64,000 nt of DNA from positions 6,163,834 to 6,227,833 of the forward strand of contig NC_045147.1 in assembly GCF_008831285.2 (NCBI RefSeq), read 5' to 3'. The DNA is from Nymphaea colorata (Eukaryota; Streptophyta; Magnoliopsida; Nymphaeales; Nymphaeaceae). A model generated the notes under the pieces. The model had not been told where the DNA came from, did no database searches, and saw only the letters and a list, made by a program, of their open reading frames with translations. Positions 1-9,834 of this stretch are shown here, one piece after another. Position numbers and translations under genes: made by a program. Position 1 is the stretch's first letter; each line of letters opens with the position of its first letter.

Positions 1-104
1 AAAAAATATCACGTCAAGAAATCCCCCATAATAATATTCTAAAATATCACTTAGGAGAGCAAGGAGATCTCAATTTTAAATTTCATAACAAGATTTTCTT
101 TTTT

Positions 105-470
105 TATTTTTAAAACTATTTTTGGAACCCTCTTTTAGGAATTTTTAATAAGTCTAAGGGTATTTCTATGCAATTTTGCATAAAATCTCGGTTTTAAACC
201 GAATTTAACTTTTGCAAGCCTCCGAAAAAGTTTTTTAAAAAATGTTGTGGCATTAATTTCTATAAAATGACATAGTGTTTTTGAAAATATTACAAAAATG
301 ATGGACTAAATCTATAATTTTCAACTTTGACAGCATTTTTGAAAATATTGTGAAAGTGGTGGATAAATCTATAATTTTTAAAATTTGATTATAAATTCGC
401 TCTAAGCCGATCTTTTCTCATTTTCCTCTCGTGAGTGCCCTTCTCTGCTAGGGTTTCCTCTGGTGAGCGT
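105..470 (-). repeat. Left arm of a diverged inverted repeat
   Basis: Read on the - strand this segment runs in order through GAAACCCTAGCA, CACGAGAGGA, GAATTTATA, an ACTTTTTC block, CAAAGTTAA-like and CAAAATTGC-like blocks. The same order of blocks occurs on the + strand at about 2200-2530, inside the first LTR element. The copies are diverged with small indels. The family is not recognised. Confidence 0.55.
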
Positions 471-988
471 TCGTGACTCGCGCTCAGCTTGTGGTTCGTT
501 TCGCTATAGAGAAACCGACCAGAGCAGCAACCGACGAGAGGCCGCAATAGTGGACCGAGGGTTCCCGCCTACCTTTCTGCGGTCGGTGATGGTGGGTCTC
601 GATAATTGAAAGGGAGAGGAGCTGATGGGAAATGCCTGCCCTGGAAAACCCTCATCTCTCTCCTCTATCGCAACACCGGTGGAACTGACCCCATCAAGGG
701 CCTGTCTCGCTGTGATAGAGACGGCGAAAAGGGTGAGCGGTGGCTGGAGAACGATGGGTGTCATTCGGAGACCGAGCTTGGCGACTCTCTCGGTGTGCTT
801 CGTTACCACCCAAGAACTGAAGGAAACTCTGGTGCAGTTCTTACTAGCGTCGACGTTCGGCGCATGGACATCCTTCAGCCACATGATGCCCCCAACCGTG
901 GGTGAGCTTTGCAGCAGAACCAGTGGTGGCATGGTAGGCTTCACACTGCACACGTTTCTTAGACCGACCTTGGCCGTCTTTGGTTGTA

Positions 989-993
989 GCTCA
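989..993. repeat. Target site duplication, left, of LTR element 1
   Basis: GCTCA lies directly left of the 5' LTR and GCTCC (6856-6860) directly right of the 3' LTR. Four of five bases match, consistent with a 5-bp duplication with one later substitution. Confidence 0.6.
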
Positions 994-1350
994 TGTTGGA
1001 TAGTGGCCAAGAGCCCTACCCATTTGTCTCGTAACTGCAAAGGGGCCCACTTGCAGTTACGAACTTAATTCTCCCCAACAATCTCTCATCATTGTTACCG
1101 CTCGCTGGGATACGGGAAAACCTATGAGGTGGCACTATTTATGCCCAGCAATACTCAGACTTAGGTATTAATCACTTGATCTCCCTAGTCGATGCCTCAT
1201 AGAAGCAAACTCGGAAAACAAATCTCTCTTCTTCCTCCTCTTCTCAATCTGTTTCAGATGTTGCTTCTTGAGCGAGATGCTAAGGGTAAACCTGCTGTGC
1301 AAAAATGAAGGACTGAACATAGGTGATGTTCCACTGCATTTTACCCCACA
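994..1350 (+). repeat. 5' LTR of element 1
   Basis: It starts TGTTGGATAGTGG and ends TTTTACCCCACA, with canonical TG and CA ends, and is 357 bp long. Near the middle is CACTATTTATGCCC, a likely TATA region, followed by CT-rich sequence. It pairs with 6496-6855. Confidence 0.9.
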
Positions 1351-1351
1351 T

Positions 1352-1363
1352 TGGTATCAGAGC
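1352..1363 (+). other. Primer binding site, initiator tRNA-Met type
   Basis: TGGTATCAGAGC begins two bases after the LTR. It is complementary to the 3' end of plant initiator tRNA-Met, the usual minus-strand primer of many plant LTR retrotransposons. Confidence 0.9.
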
Positions 1364-2199
1364 GTCAGGTTCTTCGAATTTCAGTAAGTCCCTTCAGACT
1401 TGTGTGACACCAATGATGAATACCTATGTATATATCATGTTGTGAATGCCTAAGTATATATCAAGCTGTTTCTCGAATCATGTTTTTTGAATGTGCAAAG
1501 CATGCTAGTGCTCAGTGCTCTGCCTCGGAGTTTCAAGAGAAACAAAGATCAGTGTCGATCTCTGACCCAAGCATATAAGTGTCTTAAAAGGAAGGCGCTG
1601 AAATAGGAACAAATAGCAGAGGGTTTGGACAAAGGACACATAAATCAAAGGACTTTGTGATTTTTTTTTCTCTGTCGACCTCTTTCTTTTTCAACGACCG
1701 AGCATGTGAAGAACGTCTTCACCGGCAGGAAAGGGCAATCATCCTTTTTTTTTCTGTTTTGTCTCAGATAAGAGAAACCGAGAGAGAAGGAAGGCTGCAC
1801 ACCCTCCCTGCTGAACGCCTGACGGCGGCCCTTCCTCTCCTTCATCACGGAGAAGAAGGGGCTGTCCGACGGCCTGTTCCCTTTCTTGTAATTAAAAAAA
1901 ATAGAAAAGAAAAAGGGGAACGGACACCACCATGGCCGGCGGTGGCCCTCTCACTTATGGGTGTAGTGGTTGCCGGCAAAGGAAAGGGATGAGCAGAGGG
2001 AGCAGAGTGCGGGTTTTCTGAGAACGAGTAGAGGGGTTCCATCTGCTCGCTGCTCACCAGAAGAAGCAGGGTCGTTCTTCGAAGTGGCACGAGCATCTCC
2101 TCACGATAATGGTGGAAATCGGCAGGAGGCGGCGGCTGAAACTGTCGGTCGGCCGGAGGTGGCGGCTGAAACCGTCGGTCGGCCAGACGCGGCGGAGGT

Positions 2200-2530
2200 G
2201 CGGCACGCGAAACCCTAGCAAAGGGTTTCACGAGAGGAGAGAGAAAAAGGGCCAAAAAATTTGAAAAAAACTCGGTTAGGGAATGAATTTATAGGAAAAG
2301 TTTGGAAATTACAAAATTAGTCCACCTATTTCTTCAACTTTTCGAAGCGGCTGTCGATTTTATTGATAATTAAAGCCGCGACATTTCTCTGAAAACTTTT
2401 TCAAAAAGAGGTTTGCCAAAGTTAATTTTGGTGAAAACCTGGTAATTTATACAAAATTGCTTTGGGATACTCCCAGAATTATTATAAAATGCTGAAAGAG
2501 GTTTCCAAAAAATTATTTTGCAATTTCAGT
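2200..2530 (+). repeat. Right arm of a diverged inverted repeat
   Basis: This arm lies inside LTR element 1 and matches the - strand of 105-470 in block order, starting at GAAACCCTAGCAAAGGG and continuing through CACGAGAGGAG, GAATTTATAGG, AACTTTTTC and CAAAATTGC. The two copies share the GC-rich to AT-rich transition, so the element interior carries sequence of the same family as its flank. Confidence 0.55.
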
Positions 2531-2639
2531 GGAAAATAGAGATTTTATGTACAATTGCATATAGGTACCCTCAAGCTGATTGAAAATTACAGAAAAAGGG
2601 TTCTGAAAATAACTTTGAATATGAGAAGGGAAGCTCGTG

Positions 2640-5110
2640 GTCTAAAATTTAGTATTGAGTTTTCCTTATTTTGAGTGAAAACTTATAATGTCATTGGAGA
2701 TCTTCTGATGTATTATTCTCCTTGTTGTTTTCCATGTATTATTGTTCTATACTTGCCGTGGAATTAATTTAGAAATGATTTCATGAGTGGGAGCCTCAGA
2801 ACTAACAAAAACTGAAAAATGGTTAGCAACATATTTGTATGCTTATGCAATTTTGTTATTTTGTCCATACATGACCCAATGGCAATATAAAACTAGTGTT
2901 TCTACACTAACTAAAATCATATTTAGATATGAATATGATGTTGAAACACGTTTATATTGGATTTGGATTTGGATCCTCTTATTGATATTATTGTGTGTGG
3001 ATCCACATTGGTAAGATCTGAATCTAAATAATCATTTGGATTTTTGCTTTGGATCTGATTGTTGTTTAAGATCCATATTTCTATTCAGTTTGAATCATGA
3101 CATCTTCAGATCTAAATTTGTTTGGTTATTGGTTAAAAATCCATATCTTGTTTCTGTTGGTTCAAGTATATGTTACTATACTTGCTTTTACGAATATTCA
3201 TCGTCATTTTGAGTCCATGCAGATATTAGAAATGACCAAAACATTATTTTATATATCCATTTAGTTGTTGAATTTGGATCTATATCTTGTTTATATTAGA
3301 TCTAAACATATTATGATGTGCATTGATTTTTAGATCTAATGGTTTTACAAGTTGTACATTTTCAATGTGAGAAGCACTATAGTGCTATAAGATGAGTTTC
3401 TTTTACTCCTTTATGAAAGAATGTTCTTGGGGTAAAGATTATATTACTATGGGTTTATCTTAGTTAAAAAGAATGAATATATCATTGTATGTTGCTATGC
3501 TAAGAGGTGTAAATCAACACTCTTAGACGTGGTGAGATCCATATAGAATTGTGCTTAGTTCATGACAGACTTGGATCCAGATTAATTTGTTTAGATCATT
3601 GGCCTCAGATATTTGTACTAACATTGAGTCTAACATTGAGTCCAATATATCATGAAATATTTTCATTTGAAGTTTGTTGTACTATAAGTTCTAGTACATG
3701 AAATTTTATTTGCCTTTATCAAAGATGACAAGCATATATGAATTCAAATCGTTCTACAATGATAGTGAACAAGGCTTTATTTACTCTATTGTTGAGGTGA
3801 ACTTGTTTAAATGTATGTTCAAGAGGTGTAATGTAACATTCTTGAACTGAAACCCATATGAGTTTGGAATGTCTTTATTTGGAAACTTGTTTTATTTGGG
3901 TGATGGATTAGCATGAATAAATACATGCATCATTTCAAGGTAAAGAAATTTTTCTTGTTTCACCTTGTTCAAGAATTGAGCTATTGTTTGATCCAAACAT
4001 GGTTGTTGAAATCATGTTGTCCAATATTTGGATCATTTGTAGTTTTAAATTCAGATTAGTTGCATTGTGAATATTACTGGTTTGATCTGAATTTATATAT
4101 TTGAACTAATGAAATCCACATTACATAAAGTTTAGCTTCAGATATAAACTGACTTGGTTGGATATGTGGAAAATTCATATCCTGATTGTTTTGGTTTCAA
4201 TATGTGTTATCATGTTTGCCTTTGGATATGATCATATTGTAGTGTGTCTTGTCATTCTAGATTCAAAGGTTATTCTAAAAAATTATTGAATAAAGCTTCA
4301 TTTGCTTCTCTTTTTTAGGAAAATGAATTTGTCTTTTAGTGCATGCTCAAGAGATGTAATATAACACTCTTCGACCAACATTCATATTGGCAAGAATGTA
4401 TTTGTTTGAAGCTTTATAGCACTAAAGTGCCAGTACATGATAACTTGTTTTCTTCAAAGAGAAATGGGTATTGATCCAAATATGGTTGTTGAATCTTATT
4501 GTATATTATTCCAATAAGGATCATATGTTTTAAATTCATGTCAATGGTATTGTTGATATTACTAGTTTGGATCTACGTTAATCTACGTTAATATAATCTG
4601 AATTTGAATCTTATTGTATATTATTCCAATAAGGATCATATGTTTTAAATTCATGTCAATGGTATTGTTGATATTACTAGTTTGGATCTACGTTAATCTA
4701 CGTTAATATAATCTGAATTCATGTGACTTTTGGAACTTGATCTATTTATTGCTTGAGATCCACCTTACATACAGTTGTGATTCAGATTTGAATATATATA
4801 TTTGGATATACGGTTAAACATCTGTATCTTTTTTATATTAGATCCAAACATGTTATATTATTTGTTCATTTGTGGATCGAACTATGTTAACATGCAATTA
4901 AGCAAGTTCTTGTTTGAGAATGAATTTGATTTAAATATTTGTCATGAGGTGTAAGATAACACTCATGAATATAATGAGATCCACACTAACTAGATTCATA
5001 TTGATATTTTGGGAGATACACAATGCATATTAAGTGTATATCTAGAAGTTAAAGTCCATGTTTCTAAATGCATATGTATTGAATACCCAAATGAGGTAGG
5101 GTATATGAAG
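2640..5110 (+). repeat. Interior of element 1 built from diverged repeated blocks
   Basis: This 2.5 kb stretch has no gene. A block of the form AGGTGTAA..AACACTC recurs near 3501, 3822, 4349 and 4941. A second block (GATCTAAAT.., a run ending TTATCATGTTTGC or similar) recurs near 3107, 4141 and 4784. Order and spacing (roughly 320-590 bp) vary, consistent with decayed tandem units carrying the word GGATC or TTGGATC many times. Confidence 0.5.
4491..4719 (+). repeat. Exact tandem duplication, 115-bp unit, two copies
   Basis: Unit 1 is 4491-4605 and unit 2 is 4606-4719. Both start GAATCTTATTGTATATTATT and contain the doubled word ATCTACGTTA. I see no mismatch between them, whereas the LTRs of the host element differ at about 5% of sites. 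Confidence 0.9.
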
Positions 5111-5209
5111 TTTTATGCATGAGATTGGCATGAGATTAAGGTGTTTAAATAATAATATCAAAGACAATGATCCAGTGGGAGATCATATTGATCTATTGGA
5201 TGATCTGAT

Positions 5210-5325
5210 CAGTCTGGCAATGAACCGACTGAGGAACAATTTGGCAATGAACCAACTGAGTAACAGTCTGGCAATGAACCGACTGAAAAACAATTTGATA
5301 AAGAACCAACTAAGCAAGTTTCGTC
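5210..5325 (+). repeat. 27-bp tandem repeat in an open frame
   Basis: Four diverged copies of a 27-bp unit encode a 9-residue repeat (AMNRLRNNL, AMNQLSNSL, AMNRLKNNL, IKNQLSKFR) in the open frame 5115-5363. A fifth partial unit occurs near 5400. The multiple of three keeps the frame, but I see no other evidence that this is translated. Confidence 0.7.
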
Positions 5326-6481
5326 AGAGGATTAGTCTGGTAATTAATCGATTATTCATTTGATGATCAAGTTTGATCGATTGAATATGCTAATAAGCGG
5401 TCAGGTAATGAACCGACTAAGAATCAGTTTGGTATTAAACTTCCGACTAAAGCTTATTAGTAGTGATCTCAGTGATCATCTTGCGGAATACTTGAATGGA
5501 GATATTTGAATTATTGATGCATTCATTTGTTGGCGAAGCTATGTATTGACCTCGATGGGCTAAATGAAACTCCTTCTATGAGAGAGTACATTGATGAAAA
5601 CTATACAAGATGAAAAGTGCTTGTATGATAGACTATGAATTAATTACTCATTTTGTTAAATGGTCATAATAAAGATTAGGAGTTGCTAATCAGGTTGATG
5701 ACTATGTAGATATTTGATAAGTGAGAGCACACTTGAATATGCTATTTGCTATGTTGAAAAGCTAATTTGTATTTTGTCATATGATTATGCATTGCATGAA
5801 TGCTTTGGAACTCCTGTTGTTAAAGGAGTTAAGTCATTGTGAAAAACAATAAAAGAAAATATACCATGTGCTTTCAATGCATATTAGTTTGTGTGCTGAA
5901 CCTAATACAAGATTTTAATTTGGGTTGTAAGTATACATTAAGAAAGTCCAGGTTGGCCTTATTATATGGCAGTTAAATATTTTCATATATATGAATGAAA
6001 CAAAAGATATATTTATTAAAAGCACACATTTTTTTTAATAAAAGAAATTCCTATTGCTTTATTTAGCCTGTATGGGACTAAGAAAATCCTTGTTTGCCTC
6101 TTTGTGAGGTAGTTGAAAAGTATTCAGGTTGATTTCATTGTTGAACAAGAAGAGAATATGCATATACGTTTCAAAAGCTTACATGATGGCTAGTATTATT
6201 ATCAAGATGATTCTTGATGGTTTTTATGTAAAGCTTGTGGTTCACATGGGACTAAGTTTTTAACATGTTACAATGGAAATACTTGTGCATGAAGAAAACC
6301 TCGTAACTAATGTGAAATATATTGAATACTTAAAAGGCAGCGATGAAAAACCATTGAAAGGAAAACCTCGCTACAAACCTTGAAGAAGATTGAAGTTACG
6401 ATGGATATACCAATTATGAAAAACCTCATAACTAAAGATTATGGAAACCCACAAATAGTGGAAGCAATTTGGCGGTCTCAT

Positions 6482-6495
6482 GGCCAAGTGGGAGA
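6482..6495 (+). other. Polypurine tract of element 1
   Basis: GGCCAAGTGGGAGA lies immediately before the 3' LTR. A short purine-rich run ending at the LTR is the expected plus-strand primer. Confidence 0.75.
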
Positions 6496-6855
6496 TGTTG
6501 GATAGTGGCCAAGAGCCCTACCCATTTGTCTCGTAACTGCAAGGGGGCCCACTTGCAGTTACGAGCTTAATTCTCTCCAACAATCTCTCATCATCGTAAC
6601 CGCTCACTGGGATACGGGAAAACCTATGATGAGGCGACACTATTTATGCCCAGCAATACTTAGACTTAGGTATTAATCACTTGATCTCCCTAGTCGGCGC
6701 CTCATAGAAGCAAACCCGGAAAACAAATCTCTCTTCTTCCTCCTCTTCTCAATTTGTTTCAGATGCTGCTTCTTGAGCGAGATGCTAAGGGTAAATCTGC
6801 TGTGCAAAAACGAAGGACTGAACATAGGTGATGTGCCGCTGCATTTTACCCCACA
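6496..6855 (+). repeat. 3' LTR of element 1
   Basis: This 360-bp copy of 994-1350 has the same TGTTGG start and CCCCACA end. The differences are mostly transitions, plus a 3-bp ATG insertion in the CCTATGATGAGG stretch. Confidence 0.9.
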
Positions 6856-6860
6856 GCTCC

Positions 6861-7563
6861 TGCCTCTCAGTTGGCATGCAATAGGAGAGTTGAGAAATGC
6901 TTGGCTTTTGGAGGCTGTTGTGTTCTACTCAGCCACCTGCTACGTGAAGTCGTCGGCAGAGGTGGTTTTCTTTATCTCAGTCTTGCATGTGCAACCTTTC
7001 TGGCTAGACCCTGGATGAGGGTTTTTTCTTATGACTATTATTGTTTTCCTTTGGGAACCCTTTATCAGATCTTTGACAAGGCTATTTCTTCCACTCGTCG
7101 AGGCTCTTTCCAGGTTCTGAATTTTTTGAGCTTTCATCTAGGTTCTTACAGATCAATCAGAACCTTTGACTAGAGGGTGAAGGTCTATCGTGCATATCCT
7201 GACAGGCATTCATGGTCAGGTCTAGAGGTCGAACAAGGCATTCACAATCGAACAGGTTATTTGGCCTAGTGGTATGATTATGTTCTCTGTCACCTTAGGA
7301 CTCAAGGATACAGTAGTACAACTTATAGAAGAGAGTGCAATATGATATATTGAATATGAGAAACTTCAAATCTGTTCAAACTAAGATGCGCCATACATTC
7401 TGTTTAGTATAGCCTAGCATGCTTTCACATTCTGGAGATATGATCTAAAACAGCATGCTACAAACTAACAACATATATATGTGCTAAGAGACAGAGTTCA
7501 CTACATGCACCACAAAAGTTAGATTGGACTAAAATTCGACAAACATGGCTCTGATACCAATCT
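6861..7563. other. No supported gene; flank of element 1 and truncated interior of the next element
   Basis: 6861 to about 7180 continues the locus interrupted by element 1. The part next to 7563 is probably a truncated interior belonging to the - strand LTR at 7564-7998, because that LTR is followed directly by a primer binding site. Open frames here (6871-7173, 6940-7137) have no recognisable domain. Confidence 0.4.
7548..7559 (-). other. Primer binding site, initiator tRNA-Met type, - strand
   Basis: On the - strand this reads TGGTATCAGAGC, four bases beyond the CA end of the LTR 7564-7998. It shows this LTR is a 5' LTR with remnant interior to its left. Confidence 0.85.
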
Positions 7564-7998
7564 TGGAATTAGGGAAGCAGAATGTCGCCTGAGTTTTGAC
7601 CCGCTCTTCCTCAGCAAGCTTACCAGCTGCATCTTCAGGATGAGCACGTGAACGTCAAGGGCAACTGTTGTAGTTACAGAGAAGAAGAAGAATAAAGATA
7701 GAAGCAGAAAGAAGATAGTTTTTTCCGGTTTGCTTCTATGAGGCACCGATCAGTTTAATCCTTAGATTAAACCCTAAATCGAGAGACGCTAAGCATATAT
7801 AAACCGCCTCACATGATTTCCCAAAGCTAGAAAATGGTTAGGGCGAGTGAGAGATCAGTGGAGAAAAAGCCGGTAATGTATATCTTTGATTTTATTTAAT
7901 AAAATGTTTATTTGAAAACGGTTTTCAACTACGAATGGGGCCCCTAGCAGTAGCAGTAACGAGATGAAAAGGATAGGGCTAAGGACCACTATCCAACA
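7564..7998 (-). repeat. 5' LTR of a truncated element related to element 1
   Basis: Read on - it starts TGTTGGATAGTGG, as element 1 does, and continues with AGCCCTA, TCTCGTTAC and GGGGCCC blocks, a TATA-like TTTATATATGC, and GCCTCATAGAAGCAAACC, in the same order as the element 1 LTR. It is 435 bp long and ends CCA. A primer site adjoins it, but no partner LTR is visible to the left, so the element is truncated. Confidence 0.8.
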
Positions 7999-9134
7999 CT
8001 AAGTTAATCAGAATATAGAGGAACTGGACATTAATCAGAAATATGTATTTGGGACATATAGATGAAGTGGACGTGTTCAGTTCTTGGGCAGCGTTGAGAC
8101 GACTCTAGACCTACTTTGGTCAGTTGTCTCTCAAGTTCAACGACTAACAGATCTTTATCGGCGGACCTTTTTTTCTCTCAAGTTGTGGTGAGCTATCTAG
8201 AGTTATATCACAAGCCTCCAAGGGAAGGGGAATTAATATCTTGAATGAATGTGAGAGTTTACTATATGACATACCCACACCAATTTGGTTGAGGTCAATG
8301 GTGAGGAAAGAAAGCTTCTCGTTATCTATCAGATTCAGATCAATCGGTCATGTAGGAAAAAGAGCAACAATAGAAGCATAATCTCTCATAATCAATCACT
8401 CTGCACAGAGTTGCACTCGAGCCTTGCACTTTTCTTGCACAATTTCAAGAACCATTTTAAGTTCGTCATACAACTAACAAATGCAATTATAAAATTAACA
8501 CTAATCAGATACGCTCTATTATGCCAAAAAGTTAACTGTTTTAAAATTTTAAAAATAGAACCTCTTCTAACTCATACTTCTGGAAAACGGCGAGCAAAAA
8601 ATGCCAAGGTTAATTTTTAGAAGACGCAGTGCAACAATGAAACATATGGTACTAGTTAATTTTATATGTATACTTTCAAATTAACTGCTTTCAGTAACAA
8701 ATTTCTAACCTTAATAATCTTTACTGAAATAATATACTATAAAGTAGTAATTTTTATGGAGTTGCGACGATATTGTGATTTGGTGTCCATATTGAGCGTA
8801 TGATTGCCTGAGGGTGGATTACAATTTTGAATACAGCGGTTGAACGATTCAACTCATGTTTTATATGAACATGGAAATTTTCATTTTTAGGCTTAAGTTT
8901 CGCTTATAATCTCAAAAAGATATATTATGTGCGATTCTTCCAATAAGAACTCAATGGTGGAACTATGAAATTTTGTTACGTGAGAAATATGAGACATTTT
9001 TAGTTAAAAAAAAATACAATGAAAGGAGTTGTTTTCATACTAAATCCAACCCAAACATGGAGAGAGTTTGTCCTCAAACAACTTCCTGAGTGCATATGTG
9101 AAAGCTCACTTTACATTGGCACTGAGAGCAGAGA
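7999..9134. other. No gene seen
   Basis: AT-rich sequence with a short open frame at 8285-8620 that has no domain and biased composition. I cannot assign anything here. Confidence 0.5.
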
Positions 9135-9139
9135 CGAAT
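9135..9139. repeat. Target site duplication of the Copia element
   Basis: CGAAT here and CGAAT at 14181-14185 flank the element exactly. Confidence 0.9.
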
Positions 9140-9460
9140 TGTGAATAAACTGCAATGGGGCAGAACAGAGCAGAACAAAGTAGAGAAAAAGGAAACGCAC
9201 AGAAAGAGGTGAGATATATTATTCACACAACAGTTGAGGGCTATGAACACTCTTTTATGGAGCATCGATACAAGAATAATGAATTATAATGAAAAACAGA
9301 AAAAATCAGAATATAAAACCAATTCTGTTAAAACGTAACCACTTAGCTGTCTTCGCATAAGGTGAGAACCTTCTAGACTCTTGATCCAAAACAGCCTGCT
9401 AATAAATTCAGAATTAGTGGCTAGGCTGAACTTAATTGCTAAGAGCCTCATAACTTAACA
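9140..9460 (-). repeat. 3' LTR of the Copia element
   Basis: 321 bp. It is identical to 13860-14180 except for two bases in the block around 9352-9366 (CCACTTAGC versus CCACCTAGC, and TTCGC versus TTGGC). Confidence 0.95.
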
Positions 9461-9472
9461 CACCCCCTTCAA
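9461..9472 (-). other. Polypurine tract of the Copia element
   Basis: Read on - this is TTGAAGGGGGTG directly before the 3' LTR. It overlaps the end of the coding region. Confidence 0.8.
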
Positions 9473-9834
9473 ACTGGTGCATGGAGATTGCTCATGCCCA
9501 GTTTGCCTCTTAGAAACATGAATCTGTCCTTTGGGAGAGCCTTGGTAAATAAATCTGCCACTTGCAAGTTAGAAGGTATATACTTGGTTGCTACAGTTTT
9601 GTTTTTCACCAAGTCACGGACTAAGTGACAGTCCAACTCAACATGTTTGGTCCTTTCGTGATGCACAGGATTGGCTGCCATTTGTATGGCTGATTTATTG
9701 TCACACATTAGCAAGACTGGAGAAGATTGTGTAACTTTTAGGTCTGACAGAAGATTTTTTAACCACAGAACTTCACAACACACATTGGCTAGAGACCTGT
9801 ATTCAGCTTCAGCTGATGACCTTGAGATGGTGTG
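9469..9834 (-). pseudogene. Copia RNase H C-terminus
   Basis: Continues the frame after the TAG. HTISRSSAEAEYRSLANVC holds the AEAEY motif of Copia RNase H. CDNKSAIQMAANPVHHERTK, HVELDCHLVRDLV and the terminal ADLFTKALP follow. It ends at a stop directly upstream of the purine tract. Confidence 0.92.

Larger units (their letters stand above)
1..993. other. Locus left of the first LTR element, no supported gene
   Basis: The first 400 bases are AT-rich and hold no gene. From about 400 to 993 the sequence is clearly richer in G and C and has overlapping open frames on both strands (504-1040 on -, 625-1068 on +), but neither shows a recognisable domain and both run a short way into the LTR that begins at 994. 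The locus resumes after the insertion at 6861. Reading across the empty site gives a stop within a few codons, so I do not call a gene. A telomere-box-like AAACCCTAG is present on the - strand near 450, as is common in plant 5' regions. Confidence 0.4.
994..6855 (+). mobile_element. Complete non-coding LTR retrotransposon (LARD-like)
   Basis: Two direct LTRs (994-1350 and 6496-6855) begin TGTTGG and end CCCCACA. A primer binding site follows the first and a purine-rich tract precedes the second. The 5.1 kb interior shows no gag, protease, RT, RNase H or integrase motif in any frame, so it must have depended on proteins supplied by another element. About 18 substitutions plus one 3-bp indel separate the LTRs (about 5%), so the insertion is old. 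The interior holds diverged repeated blocks, an exact 115-bp tandem duplication and a 27-bp repeat. A related LTR lies at 7564-7998. Large retrotransposon derivatives (LARDs) in plants are built this way; the name is by structure only. Confidence 0.85.

Noticed and set aside
625-1068. 147-codon frame and its overlapping - strand frame (504-1040)
   Set aside because: No recognised domain, extends into an LTR, and closes within a few codons when the LTR element is removed.
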